The notes under the pieces were generated by a model. The model did not search any database and was not told where the DNA came from. It saw only the letters and a program-made list of their open reading frames with translations. Below are positions 31,945-42,695 of a DNA stretch of 56,269 nucleotides, in pieces (within the stretch, counting starts at the first letter, position 1; each line of letters begins with the position of its first letter). The position numbers were made by a program, and so were the translations under genes. The stretch is from a virus, in the IMG/VR virus record IMGVR_UViG_3300008108_000165, positions 1 through 56,269 of that record. One strand, 5' to 3'.

Positions 31945-34900
31945 TAATATTCAAATTATAGGAAATATTACGGATATAGATATTATTGATAGATACCAAT
32001 CAGATGATATTAGACTAATAGGAGTAGGAGAAATTCAAAATTATTTTGATCCTAACGTTGATTATGTAGAATATTTCATATATGATATTAGTGGTACCTC
32101 TTTACTAGATGTAAATTATTCTTACACTAAGTACAAACTCCCAACAGATTCAGGATTAACACCATCTGTTGTTCCTGCTCCCAATACTGAAAATCAAATA
32201 ACTGATAGTAATATAGGAGTATTAAATTCTAACACTCCTAATACTGGGTCTTCATTTACCTCTATTGAAATCGATCCTGTAAAAGATTTACAAGAAGCAG
32301 GATACAAATCGGGTGAGTTTAAAACACAATATAATTTCTTTAAAAATAAAGTAGGTTCACCAAATGATACGTTTTTCTTAAAAAGAATATCAGCTGATAG
32401 AACCGAAATTAGTATATCTTCTACTTCTAAATCTAATGATGAAATAGAAACTATTGCTAACGATTTAATAAATGAAATAAATTCCTCTCCTTATTTTGTT
32501 AATTATCTTATTAATTTTGGTTTAAATACTCAAGTAATAACAGTAAATATAGCTTTAGATAAAATAGAAGAAGGGTACGAAATTTTATTTAAATTATATG
32601 ACCCTTTACCAGATAATATAAATGAAAAAGCAAATTTATGGGTAGTTGAGGAAAAAGTAAACCCATATATTTTTAATATTAATTTAGATACATTAATTTC
32701 TCCTCCAACACCATTAATGTTAAGAGGGGCTAATTTTAATATCCCTATTTCTAAAGATATAAATACCATATCTACACAATACTCAGGATATAATAACTTA
32801 TTCACATCATTACAAGCTACTCAGTCTAATACTTATAATAAACTATTAAATTCTTTAACATCAAATAGTATTGATATAAATGTTGACTATACTGATTATA
32901 ATAATTTTAGTTTTTTTGGTTCAGTAGAACAACGTTTAGTAGGATTTTACAATAAAGTAAAAGAAATAGAAGACTATAGTAATATAATATTAAATTATTC
33001 ATCTAGTGCTTCATTTAATCCTTATCTTCAATTAGAGATTAATAGATATTCTTCAAGTATTAGTAATATTATTTCTAATTTTGATGGGTACGAAACTTAT
33101 CTTTATTTTGAATCTACATCATATGCGTGGCCTAAATCAACATCTACACTTCCTTATGTGTTGTTTTCAACCAGTTCAATATCAGCATCTATATGGTATA
33201 ATAGTGCTATAGAATCGGCTTCTTTATATGATGAACTAAATTCAAACAACTTAATTAATGGGATACCAACATATTTAAGAGATAATCCAGATAATAACCA
33301 ATATTTAATTTTTTTAAATATGATAGGTCATTATTTTGATAATATTTGGATTTTATTAAAATCAATAACAGACATCAATTTAGCTAATAATAATCCAAAT
33401 AGAGGTATATCTAACGATTTAGTTTATTATGTTTTAAAATCTCTAGGAATAGACTTATTTAATAGCGCAGAAGGAGATAGTTTAGAACAATACATAGTAG
33501 GTAATAACACTGGTAGCTTTATGTACAGTGGGTCACTAACAGATTTTTCAGCTACAAGTAGTTATTTAAATAATATTCCTAGAAAAGACTTAACATATGA
33601 ATTATATAAACGAATATATCATAATTTACCTTTACTAGTTAAAACTAAAGGTACAACTGCTGGTTTACAAAATATTGTAACTACATTTGGTATTACTAGT
33701 AGCATATTAAACGTTAAAGAATATGGTGGTGAGTTAAAGTCTGAATATTTAAAAGGATATAGCAAAAATAAAATTAGGGTAAGTGATGTTATTTCTACAG
33801 GTAGTGTGTTATCTCCTTTAACTACTATTCAACAAATTCCTACATCTTCAAACGAATATTTAGATAATGATTTACAATTTGTAGATATATCATTTTCACC
33901 TCAAACACAAATAGATTTATATGTTTCTCAATCTATATCTTCTAATAACCCATCATGGGATATGGATGAATATATAGGGGATCCTAGACAACAATATTAC
34001 AATACTTATCCCGATTTAGATAATCAACGTAAAATATATTTTGAACAAGGAACAGGCTCATACGCTGGGTTTACTTCATCATATTTAGATTATAATGGTT
34101 TTATTCGTTTAATTCAGTTTTTTGATAATTCATTATTTAAAATACTAGAAAGTTTTACACCCGCTCGAACTAGTTTATCTACAGGTATAACAATAAATTC
34201 ACCTGTATTAGAACGTAATAAATTTGCTTACGCTAATCCTACTAATAGTACAACTGAAAGTATATATGAAGCTGAAATTACTAGTGGAAGTATAGGAACA
34301 GAGTATGGATTTTTATATGATAATTTATCAGGTGATAAATCGGCATACTATAGTGGAGAATTAAGTGGTAGTGGAATTAATTTATATGATACTTATTTTA
34401 TACCTAGTAATGAAAATCCATATTTGGTGGGTATAGATATTTGGAATTCACAACATAATATTACTGAAAGTATAAGTCTTGAAAAATTTGCTTTATCTGA
34501 TTATAATGTATTATTTAATAATGTATCTAGTAGCGTAACTTCAAGTACCAGAAAAATAATAGAAAACCCAGGACTTCCAGATGCTATTTTAGAACAAAAA
34601 ACAAGTTCTATTTCATCGTCAGCTGAATTACAAGATTCTTATTTATCATTAACATCATATAAAAATTCTAGATATGATGGTTCAAAAATAATATCATCAA
34701 GATATAATGAATATACTAATGGTGACTCAGGTTCTTATGGTAAAACATCAGCTATTGATAAATACTATACATACTTCTTAACATTTAAAGAAATTAGAAA
34801 CGCTTATCCTGAGTTAGTAGGTAAATCTACATTATGGCTTAATAGTTTAGTTGACAAAGATGGAAACCAATTAGCAGTTAATTCTGATACTAGTTCAAAC

Positions 34901-35704
34901 TATTATTATAATTTGATATATAACTTTGGTAAAGACAGTGTTGTAAATTTACAAATAACAACATTACCCTCAGGTTCATCTCAAAACGATTTAGACCAAA
35001 CAACCACAGTGTACAGACCAGCTTTATTATGGCCTAAAGTTATACTAACTAATGAAGCTAATAGTACTTTATTTCCTAATGGAAGTACAACTTTTACTGT
35101 AGCTTCTATGTCATTTGTAGATAAAGTTTCTAATAAACTTAGAATGTCTCCTCAAGCATGGTATATATCTAGTAGTAATGATAGAAATGTAATATTAGGC
35201 TCAGTAGAACTGATAAATATATATCTAACTTCAAGTTTTGCTAGACAATTCCAAGTTCCTGGAGGATTAAATCAATTTCCATATTATCAGTTTAGTCAAG
35301 ATGTTACATCTGCTAGTTTTGGTGGTTACAGTGTTAATAATCAATATGATACTCCTATACCTTTAGAATTTAGAGTAGGTCAAGAAATAAGATTTAATCA
35401 AGATGAATCACAGGTATACACTGTAATCGGTGTGGAAGTTCCACAAGCTCCATTTTCTGTATCTACCAGTGGTTCAATAAAATTAACTTTAGATAAAGAT
35501 ATTGATTCTTCAATAACAAGTTCATTTCAAAATAGAGGATTTTTATTAAGAGAAAACCAAATAGATCCATCTAAATTAGTGATAAACGCTCCTAAATTAG
35601 TTGGAGGAGCACCAGGATATTTGACCCCACAATATATAACACCAGAATTAGCTACTAATTTAAACGGTGTTGTTGAAACTTTAAAAGAAAACGGAATACT
35701 ATAA
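31937..35704 (+). CDS. Giant baseplate/tail structural protein
   Basis: 1255 residues, Ser/Asn/Tyr-rich. A central helical segment (ELYKRIYHNLPLLVKTKGTT, then AGLQNIVTTFGI) resembles tail proteins of large phages; the rest is beta-rich and repetitive in composition. Size and position after gp25/gp6-like genes fit a gp7-like outer wedge, but I do not see a decisive motif. Overlaps the previous gene by 8 nt. Confidence 0.6.
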   Translation: MANNIQIIGNITDIDIIDRYQSDDIRLIGVGEIQNYFDPNVDYVEYFIYDISGTSLLDVNYSYTKYKLPTDSGLTPSVVPAPNTENQITDSNIGVLNSNTPNTGSSFTSIEIDPVKDLQEAGYKSGEFKTQYNFFKNKVGSPNDTFFLKRISADRTEISISSTSKSNDEIETIANDLINEINSSPYFVNYLINFGLNTQVITVNIALDKIEEGYEILFKLYDPLPDNINEKANLWVVEEKVNPYIFNINLDTLISPPTPLMLRGANFNIPISKDINTISTQYSGYNNLFTSLQATQSNTYNKLLNSLTSNSIDINVDYTDYNNFSFFGSVEQRLVGFYNKVKEIEDYSNIILNYSSSASFNPYLQLEINRYSSSISNIISNFDGYETYLYFESTSYAWPKSTSTLPYVLFSTSSISASIWYNSAIESASLYDELNSNNLINGIPTYLRDNPDNNQYLIFLNMIGHYFDNIWILLKSITDINLANNNPNRGISNDLVYYVLKSLGIDLFNSAEGDSLEQYIVGNNTGSFMYSGSLTDFSATSSYLNNIPRKDLTYELYKRIYHNLPLLVKTKGTTAGLQNIVTTFGITSSILNVKEYGGELKSEYLKGYSKNKIRVSDVISTGSVLSPLTTIQQIPTSSNEYLDNDLQFVDISFSPQTQIDLYVSQSISSNNPSWDMDEYIGDPRQQYYNTYPDLDNQRKIYFEQGTGSYAGFTSSYLDYNGFIRLIQFFDNSLFKILESFTPARTSLSTGITINSPVLERNKFAYANPTNSTTESIYEAEITSGSIGTEYGFLYDNLSGDKSAYYSGELSGSGINLYDTYFIPSNENPYLVGIDIWNSQHNITESISLEKFALSDYNVLFNNVSSSVTSSTRKIIENPGLPDAILEQKTSSISSSAELQDSYLSLTSYKNSRYDGSKIISSRYNEYTNGDSGSYGKTSAIDKYYTYFLTFKEIRNAYPELVGKSTLWLNSLVDKDGNQLAVNSDTSSNYYYNLIYNFGKDSVVNLQITTLPSGSSQNDLDQTTTVYRPALLWPKVILTNEANSTLFPNGSTTFTVASMSFVDKVSNKLRMSPQAWYISSSNDRNVILGSVELINIYLTSSFARQFQVPGGLNQFPYYQFSQDVTSASFGGYSVNNQYDTPIPLEFRVGQEIRFNQDESQVYTVIGVEVPQAPFSVSTSGSIKLTLDKDIDSSITSSFQNRGFLLRENQIDPSKLVINAPKLVGGAPGYLTPQYITPELATNLNGVVETLKENGIL

Positions 35705-35711
35705 TATTTAT
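35703..35711 (+). promoter_or_regulatory. AATATTTAT late-type motif
   Basis: Overlaps the end of the giant gene, upstream of 35733. Confidence 0.5.
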
Positions 35712-35732
35712 AATAAGTAAAATATATACAAA

Positions 35733-36389
35733 ATGGCTATATTAAATCCTACAACAATAACAGTAGACGCAATTTTAACAACAAAAGGACGCCAATTATT
35801 GGCTCGCAATGATGGATCATTTCAAATCACCCAATTTGCATTAGCAGATGATGAAATTGATTATACATTGTATAACCCTGATCACCCATCGGGATCATCA
35901 TATTATGGTCAGGCTATTGAAGCTACCCCTGTATTAGAAGCTATACCTAATGATACTCAAATGATGCGATATAAGTTAGTAACACTTCCACGTGGAACTG
36001 CTAAACTACCTGTTATCAATATTGGTTATAATAGTATTGTTATTAAGCAAGGAGCTTCATTAACAATTACTCCTCAAACTTTAAATTATTTAGGAGCAAC
36101 AAGTACATTTGAAAGTAGTGGATATACAGTTACAGTAGCTGATGGTAGATTATTATCATCTTTCCAAGGTACAGGTATAACTACAACTACTCCGGGTACT
36201 AATAATTTGAATACAACTACGGGTGCTACTTTATCTGTAACCCAAGTAGGAACTTCATTTACTATTACCGGTACAACAATTAATACGTTATATGGTACAA
36301 CATTAACATCATTGACTACAACAATTACAGTAATAGGTAGAGATAGTGGAGCTAGAATTACTATTCCTTTGGTTGTAAATAAAATCTAA
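35733..36389 (+). CDS. Virion structural protein
   Basis: 218 residues. The N-terminal block TKGRQLLARNDGSFQITQFA, then LADDEIDYTLYNPDHP, is a conserved start of structural proteins in large Bacteroidota and marine phages. The C-terminal half is a Thr/Gly-rich beta domain (Ig-like). Probably a tail-fibre or appendage protein. Confidence 0.65.
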   Translation: MAILNPTTITVDAILTTKGRQLLARNDGSFQITQFALADDEIDYTLYNPDHPSGSSYYGQAIEATPVLEAIPNDTQMMRYKLVTLPRGTAKLPVINIGYNSIVIKQGASLTITPQTLNYLGATSTFESSGYTVTVADGRLLSSFQGTGITTTTPGTNNLNTTTGATLSVTQVGTSFTITGTTINTLYGTTLTSLTTTITVIGRDSGARITIPLVVNKI

Positions 36390-36401
36390 AAATAATTAAA
36401 T

Positions 36402-37391
36402 ATGTCATTTATAAGATACGCACAAGACGATTCAGTAGTAAGTTCAGAAACCGTAGTAAGAGGTTTATTTAGTGGTGATGCTAATACATTATCTACATTT
36501 TTCACAGCAAGTAGTGGAAATACAGAATATTATTTAAATGTATATGATTTAGCTACTACTAATCCGTCATCTTCTATTCAATTTACAATACAATACGGTA
36601 ATTTATACGGATCTGGTTCTGCTTTAATTAATTCATCAGTGACAGGTTCATCTCCTAGTCGCATTGTTTATGGACAATATAGAAATTTAGTTTACGGTAC
36701 TGAGACTGTAAATTTTAGTTTTGATGGAACTACTACAGCAGAAGATATATATGTAATTAATTACTCGAGAGCTAGATATAAAGAATCTTTACTTCCTGGG
36801 GCCTTAAATATAAGATTAAGATCAGGTAGTGCACAAATGTTTTTAACAGATGATAGCAATGAATCTAGTACTGCTAATTTTATTGGGGAAAATAGATATT
36901 ACAACATAATTAGTGGTAGCAATGGATCAGCTCATACTCCAAGTGCTGCTTCAACCTACTATGGATTTATGTTTCCTGATTTAAATATTGTAGTTTTAAA
37001 AGCAAGTGGTTCAAATTCTGTAGATTCTTTTGTAGCCCCACTTGTAAAATCATTAGCTAATAATAATAATCAAGGTAAATTATATTCTTCTATATCAGCA
37101 TCCGGAGCAGCAGGAAATGCAATGACTGCTAAATCAGCAGAAACTGTATCATCTCGTTATTTCTTTACTCGTGTAAAAAATAGTGAATTTAATTATACTA
37201 CTAATCCATCTATTATAGATTCAAATGGTAATTTACTTTATACTAGTTTGGTTAATAATCCACAAACATACATCACAACTGTAGGATTATACAACGATAA
37301 TAATGAATTATTAGCAGTAGCTAAATTATCAAGACCATTGGTAAAAGATTTTACTAAAGAAGCTTTAATTCGTGTTAAATTAGATTACTAA
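36402..37391 (+). CDS. Tail structural protein, paralog 1
   Basis: 329 residues, beta-rich, Ser/Asn-rich. Its ending (TTVGLYNDNNELLAVAKLSR) matches the next gene's (TSIGLYNDEDDLLAVAKFAK), so the two are diverged paralogs. VKNSEFNYTTNPSI likewise pairs with VKESEFNASYNPSI downstream. Likely subunits of one appendage. Confidence 0.6.
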   Translation: MSFIRYAQDDSVVSSETVVRGLFSGDANTLSTFFTASSGNTEYYLNVYDLATTNPSSSIQFTIQYGNLYGSGSALINSSVTGSSPSRIVYGQYRNLVYGTETVNFSFDGTTTAEDIYVINYSRARYKESLLPGALNIRLRSGSAQMFLTDDSNESSTANFIGENRYYNIISGSNGSAHTPSAASTYYGFMFPDLNIVVLKASGSNSVDSFVAPLVKSLANNNNQGKLYSSISASGAAGNAMTAKSAETVSSRYFFTRVKNSEFNYTTNPSIIDSNGNLLYTSLVNNPQTYITTVGLYNDNNELLAVAKLSRPLVKDFTKEALIRVKLDY

Positions 37392-37399
37392 TAAAATGC

Positions 37400-38419
37400 A
37401 TGAGTGCTTTCAAACAGCTTTACAAATCAGATATAACAGTAACTCCTTACACAGCTAATAAGTTATGGTCGTTTTCTTATACTAGTATCCCTAACGATGG
37501 TTATATAACATATTACATAGGTACTAATACTCCTTTTTCAATTAGTGGTTCAACCACAACTAATGGAGAATACCAATCTTCTATATATGCTGTAGCTAAC
37601 CAACTTTATTATCAATCATATACCAGTTCATTAAATACCCAATCGTTAGCAGTTTCTATATATTATGAATCAGCATCATCCCAAAGACCTACTTCATCTT
37701 ATTACAAATACCAAGAAGGTAATACCATCAAAAATTTTCCTTCAGGTGCAGGAGATAGGATAGGTTTATTAGGTGTAAGTAGTGATTTATACGGTAACAA
37801 TATTTTACCTTATAGTATTAAAATATCATCTTCTTTAGTAACAATAATTGATGATGGAAATGGTAACTTATACGATGTAACCTATCTCCCTACATTATAC
37901 GTAGATAGTCTATATGTAAATCCATATTATGCTATATCTACAGGATATATATCATCTAGTTATCTTACATCATCATATTTAACTGAGAACGGAAGTGATT
38001 TTACTCCAATTCATATAGGTAATATATTTTATGGACAGGGAATGTTTGTCATAACTAATAATGATTACATTAACTTTTTAAGTTCTCCTATAACTTTAAC
38101 TAAAGTTGAATTTCAAAATAACTACAATATTTATGAAACTGAAGTAAGATGTATAGTTAAAGAAAGTGAATTTAATGCTAGTTATAATCCATCTATACAG
38201 GAGGGAGTAATAACAAGCGCAAGTATATCTGGTTCTGTATTTTATTTTAATGATGGAACTTTAAAAGATTTTGCAACAGGCTCAGACTTTTCACCTTATG
38301 TTACTTCTATTGGTTTATATAATGATGAGGATGATTTGTTAGCTGTAGCTAAATTTGCTAAACCTTTACTTATATCTCCAAATACAGATATGACTTTTAT
38401 AGTTAAATATGATATTTAA
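37400..38419 (+). CDS. Tail structural protein, paralog 2
   Basis: 339 residues, sharing the C-terminal third with the preceding gene. N-terminal half is Tyr/Ser-rich beta structure. Its 3' end overlaps the kinase-like gene by 11 nt. Confidence 0.6.
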   Translation: MSAFKQLYKSDITVTPYTANKLWSFSYTSIPNDGYITYYIGTNTPFSISGSTTTNGEYQSSIYAVANQLYYQSYTSSLNTQSLAVSIYYESASSQRPTSSYYKYQEGNTIKNFPSGAGDRIGLLGVSSDLYGNNILPYSIKISSSLVTIIDDGNGNLYDVTYLPTLYVDSLYVNPYYAISTGYISSSYLTSSYLTENGSDFTPIHIGNIFYGQGMFVITNNDYINFLSSPITLTKVEFQNNYNIYETEVRCIVKESEFNASYNPSIQEGVITSASISGSVFYFNDGTLKDFATGSDFSPYVTSIGLYNDEDDLLAVAKFAKPLLISPNTDMTFIVKYDI

Positions 38420-38948
38420 AGAATTAAATATAAAACAAAAAACAAGAATAGGATCAGGTACATACAAGGATGTATATGATCTAGAAACATACCCTGGTTT
38501 TGTTGCTAAAATATTTAGTCCATTAGAAAATGAAGTAGTATACGACGTACAAGAAGAAGAAGAAAAAAGTAAAAAATATCCTGAATTGTTTACCCAAATT
38601 AAAAAAGTAGACTATAAAAAAGGATATATGGTTCAAGAAAAAGTTAATGTTGATTCTTTTAGAAATGATGTTGATAAACTTAAAGAAGAAATAATGTTTG
38701 AAGCTCCTAGTTTTAAACCAATAGATATTGTTTTTTATTTGTTTCGTCACTTAAGAGATAATAATAAAGAAGCTATAAAAGTTATTAAAGATATTTTAAA
38801 AGATAACAATAATAAAAAATTTTACAATAAATTAATTACATATTTATCTAAGTTATCTAAAGTTAAAAGAGAGATGTATGGAGTAGATGTACATAGAGAA
38901 AATTTTGGATATGATAAACAAGGTAATATAAAAATGTTTGATATATAA
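38409..38948 (+). CDS. Protein-kinase-like fold protein
   Basis: 179 residues. RIGSGTYKDVYDLE gives a glycine-loop-like start, VAKIF a beta-3 lysine, and GVDVHRENFGYDKQGNIKMF followed by DI ends with the D-x-H-x-x-N catalytic loop and a final Asp like the DFG Asp. It stops right after that Asp, so it is a minimal N-lobe plus catalytic-loop kinase lacking the rest of a C-lobe. Could phosphorylate a host factor, or be a pseudokinase bound to the virion. Overlaps genes on both sides. Confidence 0.6.
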   Translation: MIFKELNIKQKTRIGSGTYKDVYDLETYPGFVAKIFSPLENEVVYDVQEEEEKSKKYPELFTQIKKVDYKKGYMVQEKVNVDSFRNDVDKLKEEIMFEAPSFKPIDIVFYLFRHLRDNNKEAIKVIKDILKDNNNKKFYNKLITYLSKLSKVKREMYGVDVHRENFGYDKQGNIKMFDI

Positions 38949-39409
38949 TGAACATAACAGAACCAGTTTTGACCGTTGAGGATTTAATCAACGATGAAAG
39001 TTTCGATCCAACCCAATATGAAGGGTATATTTACATGACTACTAATTTGGAAACAAATCGTAGTTACATTGGTAAGAAAAATTTCTTCCATAAGAATAAT
39101 GTTAAGTTAGGTAAAAAAGAATTAGCAGCTTTACCTGTAACACGTGGTAGAACTAAACAAACTAAATTAGTAGTTAAACCAAGTGATTGGAAAACATACT
39201 ACGGCTCAGCTAATGAAATAAAAGAAGATCTTAAAAAATATCCTAAAGATAAATTCGTTCGAGTAATATTGAAACTTTGTAAATCAAAGAAAGAACTAAC
39301 ATATTTTGAATGTAAATACCTATTCCAATATGGTGTGTTAGAAGATTCATCACGATGGATTAACGATAATATTCAAGGACGTTTTTTTACTAAAGATTTG
39401 GTAGGCTAA
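38948..39409 (+). CDS. GIY-YIG-type endonuclease (SegE-like)
   Basis: 153 residues. YEGYIYMTTNLETNRSYIGK and KPSDWKTYYGSA mark the GIY-YIG fold, and ELTYFECKYLFQYGVL supplies the conserved Glu region. Comparable T4 Seg proteins are free-standing homing endonucleases. Start overlaps the kinase-like stop by one base. Confidence 0.75.
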   Translation: MNITEPVLTVEDLINDESFDPTQYEGYIYMTTNLETNRSYIGKKNFFHKNNVKLGKKELAALPVTRGRTKQTKLVVKPSDWKTYYGSANEIKEDLKKYPKDKFVRVILKLCKSKKELTYFECKYLFQYGVLEDSSRWINDNIQGRFFTKDLVG

Positions 39410-39433
39410 GTAAAGTTTGTATCTTCCAACAAA

Positions 39434-40387
39434 ATGGAAAATCAAGCTTTATTAATATTACTAGAATCAGTACTAGGTAAAGGACATCCTACTAGTAAGG
39501 GCAATGTAGCATTTCATTGTCCTTTTTGTCATCACCATAAACGCAAATTAGAGGTTCAACTAGATACTAATGATAAAAATGAAAATCCATGGCACTGCTG
39601 GACATGTCCTCCTACTAATAATTCAAAAGGTAAAACTATAAAATCATTATTAAAGAAATTAGATGCGCCTGATGATAAAGTAAAAGAATTAAACCTAATA
39701 ATCAAACCAGGTAAAGTAAAACAAATAGTTGAACAAACAATAAAATTACCTGATGAATTTATCCCTCTTTATAATGTTAATACATCAGATAAATCCATAA
39801 GATTAGCCGCAAGACATGCGATTAAATACATTAAAAGTAGAGGATTGACGGAGGTTGATATTTTAAAATATAACATTGGATTTTGCGCAGAAGGCAAGTA
39901 CCACGACCGAGTAATAATACCTTCATATAATGAATCAGGCCAATTAAATTATTTTATAGCACGTGACTACTCAGATACTTTAGGAAGAAAATATGATAAT
40001 CCATCAATACCTGTTAAAGATATAATTGGTATGGAGTTATATGTTAATTGGAGTGCTCCTATTGTTTTAGTTGAGGGTATGTTTGATTTTCTAACAATTA
40101 AACGTAATTGTATCCCATTATTTGGAAAGGTGATACATGAAATATTAATGAAAAAATTAGTATCATCTGATGTACAAAAAATATATATAGCTCTAGATAA
40201 AGATGCTATTAAGGACGCTTTAAAACATTGTGAAACATTAATGTCTTACGGTAAAGAAGTATACCTAGTTGAATTAGATGGTAAAGATGCTAATACAATT
40301 GGTTTTGAGAATTTTCTCAATATTATAGAAAATACATTACCTCTTACATTTCAAAGCTTATTAGAGAAAAAATTAAATAATATATGA
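39434..40387 (+). CDS. DNA primase, DnaG-type
   Basis: 317 residues. An N-terminal zinc-binding domain (FHCPFCHHHKRKL near 28 and WHCWTCPP near 54) is followed by a Toprim domain with IVLVEGMFDFLTIKR (catalytic Glu) and IYIALDKDAIKDA (DxD-like). This is the short phage DnaG layout that makes RNA primers for lagging-strand synthesis with the replicative helicase. The helicase-binding region is minimal. Overlaps the next gene by 4 nt. Confidence 0.85.
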   Translation: MENQALLILLESVLGKGHPTSKGNVAFHCPFCHHHKRKLEVQLDTNDKNENPWHCWTCPPTNNSKGKTIKSLLKKLDAPDDKVKELNLIIKPGKVKQIVEQTIKLPDEFIPLYNVNTSDKSIRLAARHAIKYIKSRGLTEVDILKYNIGFCAEGKYHDRVIIPSYNESGQLNYFIARDYSDTLGRKYDNPSIPVKDIIGMELYVNWSAPIVLVEGMFDFLTIKRNCIPLFGKVIHEILMKKLVSSDVQKIYIALDKDAIKDALKHCETLMSYGKEVYLVELDGKDANTIGFENFLNIIENTLPLTFQSLLEKKLNNI

Positions 40388-41172
40388 TAGATAAAAATCT
40401 AAATGTGATCAAGGATCCAAAAATTAAACGTATTGTACAGTACAGTGAAGACAACAAACAGATTAATATATTAGATCAACGTTTCTATAAACGTAACGAC
40501 AAGTATTACCCTTCAGTATCAACTATTTTAAATTATTTCCCTAAAAATCAATTTTTCCACAATTGGTTAAAAGATGTAGGACATAATAGTGATATCATTG
40601 CTTCTAAAGCAGCAGCTGAAGGTACACAAGTACACAACGCTATTGAAAAATTTATTAACGGTGAGGAAATAGTATGGATTGAGGAAAATGGTTTTGTAAA
40701 TTATAATTTAGATGTTTGGAAAATGATTTTACGTTTTACTGAATTTTGGAACCGTGAAAAACCAGAATTAGTAGCAGCTGAATACCACTTATTCTCAGAC
40801 CAACATCAATATGCTGGTACAGCCGATTTAATAGTAAGATTACGTGATAAACTATGGTTACTTGATATTAAAACATCTAATTCATTACATACTAGCTATG
40901 ATTTACAGTTAGCTGCTTACACTAAAGCATGGAATGAGACCCATGATGAGCAGGTAACAAATACTGGTATAATATGGTTAAAAGCAGCTACTCGTGGTGA
41001 GGATAAAAAAGGTGAAAAAATACAAGGTGCTGGGTGGCAGTTAAAGGTAATAGGTGATATCGATAAAAACTTTGAAATGTTTACCAAAGTATACGATATA
41101 TACAAGTTAGAAAATCCTGATGATGCTCCATACAGTCAATCGTTACCTACATCGGTTAAATTAGTAGAGTAG
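40384..41172 (+). CDS. PD-(D/E)XK nuclease (RecB/Cas4-like)
   Basis: 262 residues. GTADLIVRLRDKLWLLDIKT (about 140-159) has the D...(D)xK catalytic pattern, and YDLQLAAYTKAWNE is the QxxxY block of RecB-family exonucleases. HNAIEKFINGEE provides the upstream His/Glu. Likely a recombination or DNA-end-processing exonuclease; coupled to the primase by ATGA overlap. Confidence 0.8.
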   Translation: MIDKNLNVIKDPKIKRIVQYSEDNKQINILDQRFYKRNDKYYPSVSTILNYFPKNQFFHNWLKDVGHNSDIIASKAAAEGTQVHNAIEKFINGEEIVWIEENGFVNYNLDVWKMILRFTEFWNREKPELVAAEYHLFSDQHQYAGTADLIVRLRDKLWLLDIKTSNSLHTSYDLQLAAYTKAWNETHDEQVTNTGIIWLKAATRGEDKKGEKIQGAGWQLKVIGDIDKNFEMFTKVYDIYKLENPDDAPYSQSLPTSVKLVE

Positions 41173-41181
41173 TATATTTAT
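41173..41181 (+). promoter_or_regulatory. TATATTTAT late-type motif
   Basis: 4 nt before the ATG at 41186. Confidence 0.55.
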
Positions 41182-41185
41182 ATAC

Positions 41186-42689
41186 ATGAAAGTAAATGAA
41201 ATAGATGTATTTAGTAAAAAATGGTGGGAGGAGAAATTACAATTAAATGAATCTCCTCCCAATAATTTTGAAAATGACAATAATCACCAATATGTTGAGG
41301 ATAATTTAAGTGCCTTAAACAAAACGGCTTTAATATTTAATTTCCCAGTAGAGGATCTACAGTTAGCTTTTAACGGTGCTTCTGATTTAGTACTAACAGA
41401 TGATGTTTGGTCTAAATTAGAAAATAGTAATTCATATAATATTCAAAGTTTAGGACAAGCTTTGTTATACGCTAAAGAAAATAAAATAGATACTGTTCCA
41501 TATTTAAAAGCTATTAAAAATTTAGAACCACTACCTAAAGCATTAATATTAAATTATGATAGTGATAAATACTATTTAGTAAATGGTGAATTTGTATTGT
41601 CTTTGCACAAAGCATTAAAACATTATATGGGTATATGCTGGAGATAGAAATACAGCAGATATATTTAGAACACTAGCACATGAATTAATCCATCGTAAAC
41701 AAGAAGAAGACGGTAAGATAAATTACGAAAGTGGTGAAACAGGTAGTGATATTGAAAATGAAGCTAATGCTAAAGCCGGTGTGTTTTTAAGAGACTTTGG
41801 AAAAAAGTATGATGGTATATATGATACTCCTATAAAGAAATTTATTAAAGGTAACATAAATGAAGTAAAAATTCAACCAGCTGGTATTAATTTTACTTTC
41901 CCATTTTGGATTACTAAACAAAATAAATCACAAGCTCCTTTTATAGCGGATCAACTTAATAAACAAGGATATACGTTGAAAGGTGATAAATTCACAGAAG
42001 AAGATATTACATTTAATATTCCTACAATATTAGATTACGACAGCAATTATAGAGACCAACCAGAAAGAAAAATATTAAATACATACTCTCCATCAAGTGA
42101 AGTTAAAATTCAACCGCCACTTACTTATAAAAAAGCATATGGTGAAGTTCATTCATACAATGAAATGAAAAAATGGCAAGAACAAAATGGCGAATTACCT
42201 AGCCACTTTTTAGTAGATCGTACTAATAACACAGTATTAGCTGGTTTTCAAGCTATGAATATTCCTAAATGGGCATGGGATTTACAAAATGATAATAATA
42301 TGTTTGCTTTAGCATCTAAATCATCTATAACAAATCCACCACCTTATTTAAATAATCCTAATATAGATGTAACTAACCCGGCTTCATGGGGTGATATAAA
42401 TAAAGTTAAAAAATACATAAAAAATAATGTAAATGAAGTAAAAATTAAAAATCCTGTTGTTGATTTAGACCAAAAAATAAAAGATATAGCTGATAATATT
42501 ATTGATTATATAGAATTTTTATATGATAGGGGTGATAAAATTGAGTCTAACAAATTAAGTGAAACCATGGATAATATTGAAAGAGCGTATAAATTCGATT
42601 ATTCTGATTTATCCTTAAAAAACATGAACTTTAAAAAGAAAATAGAACTTTATAAAGAACTTAAAGATATACAAGAAGAATTAAAATAA
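41186..42689 (+). CDS. Zinc metalloprotease-like protein, disrupted by a +1 frameshift
   Basis: The first frame (41186-41647, 153 aa) and the second (open from about 41629 to 42689) together read one protein of about 500 residues. The join is at a GGG run (41629-41631); dropping one G gives HYMVYAGDRNTADIFRTL, then AHELIH, a HExxH zinc site absent from the first frame. The N-terminus carries a leader ending LQLNE. Later, INEVKIQP and VNEVKIKN repeat a cleavage-like INE|V unit. Could be natural decay, a programmed shift or an assembly indel. Confidence 0.6.
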
Positions 42690-42695
42690 ATAGTT

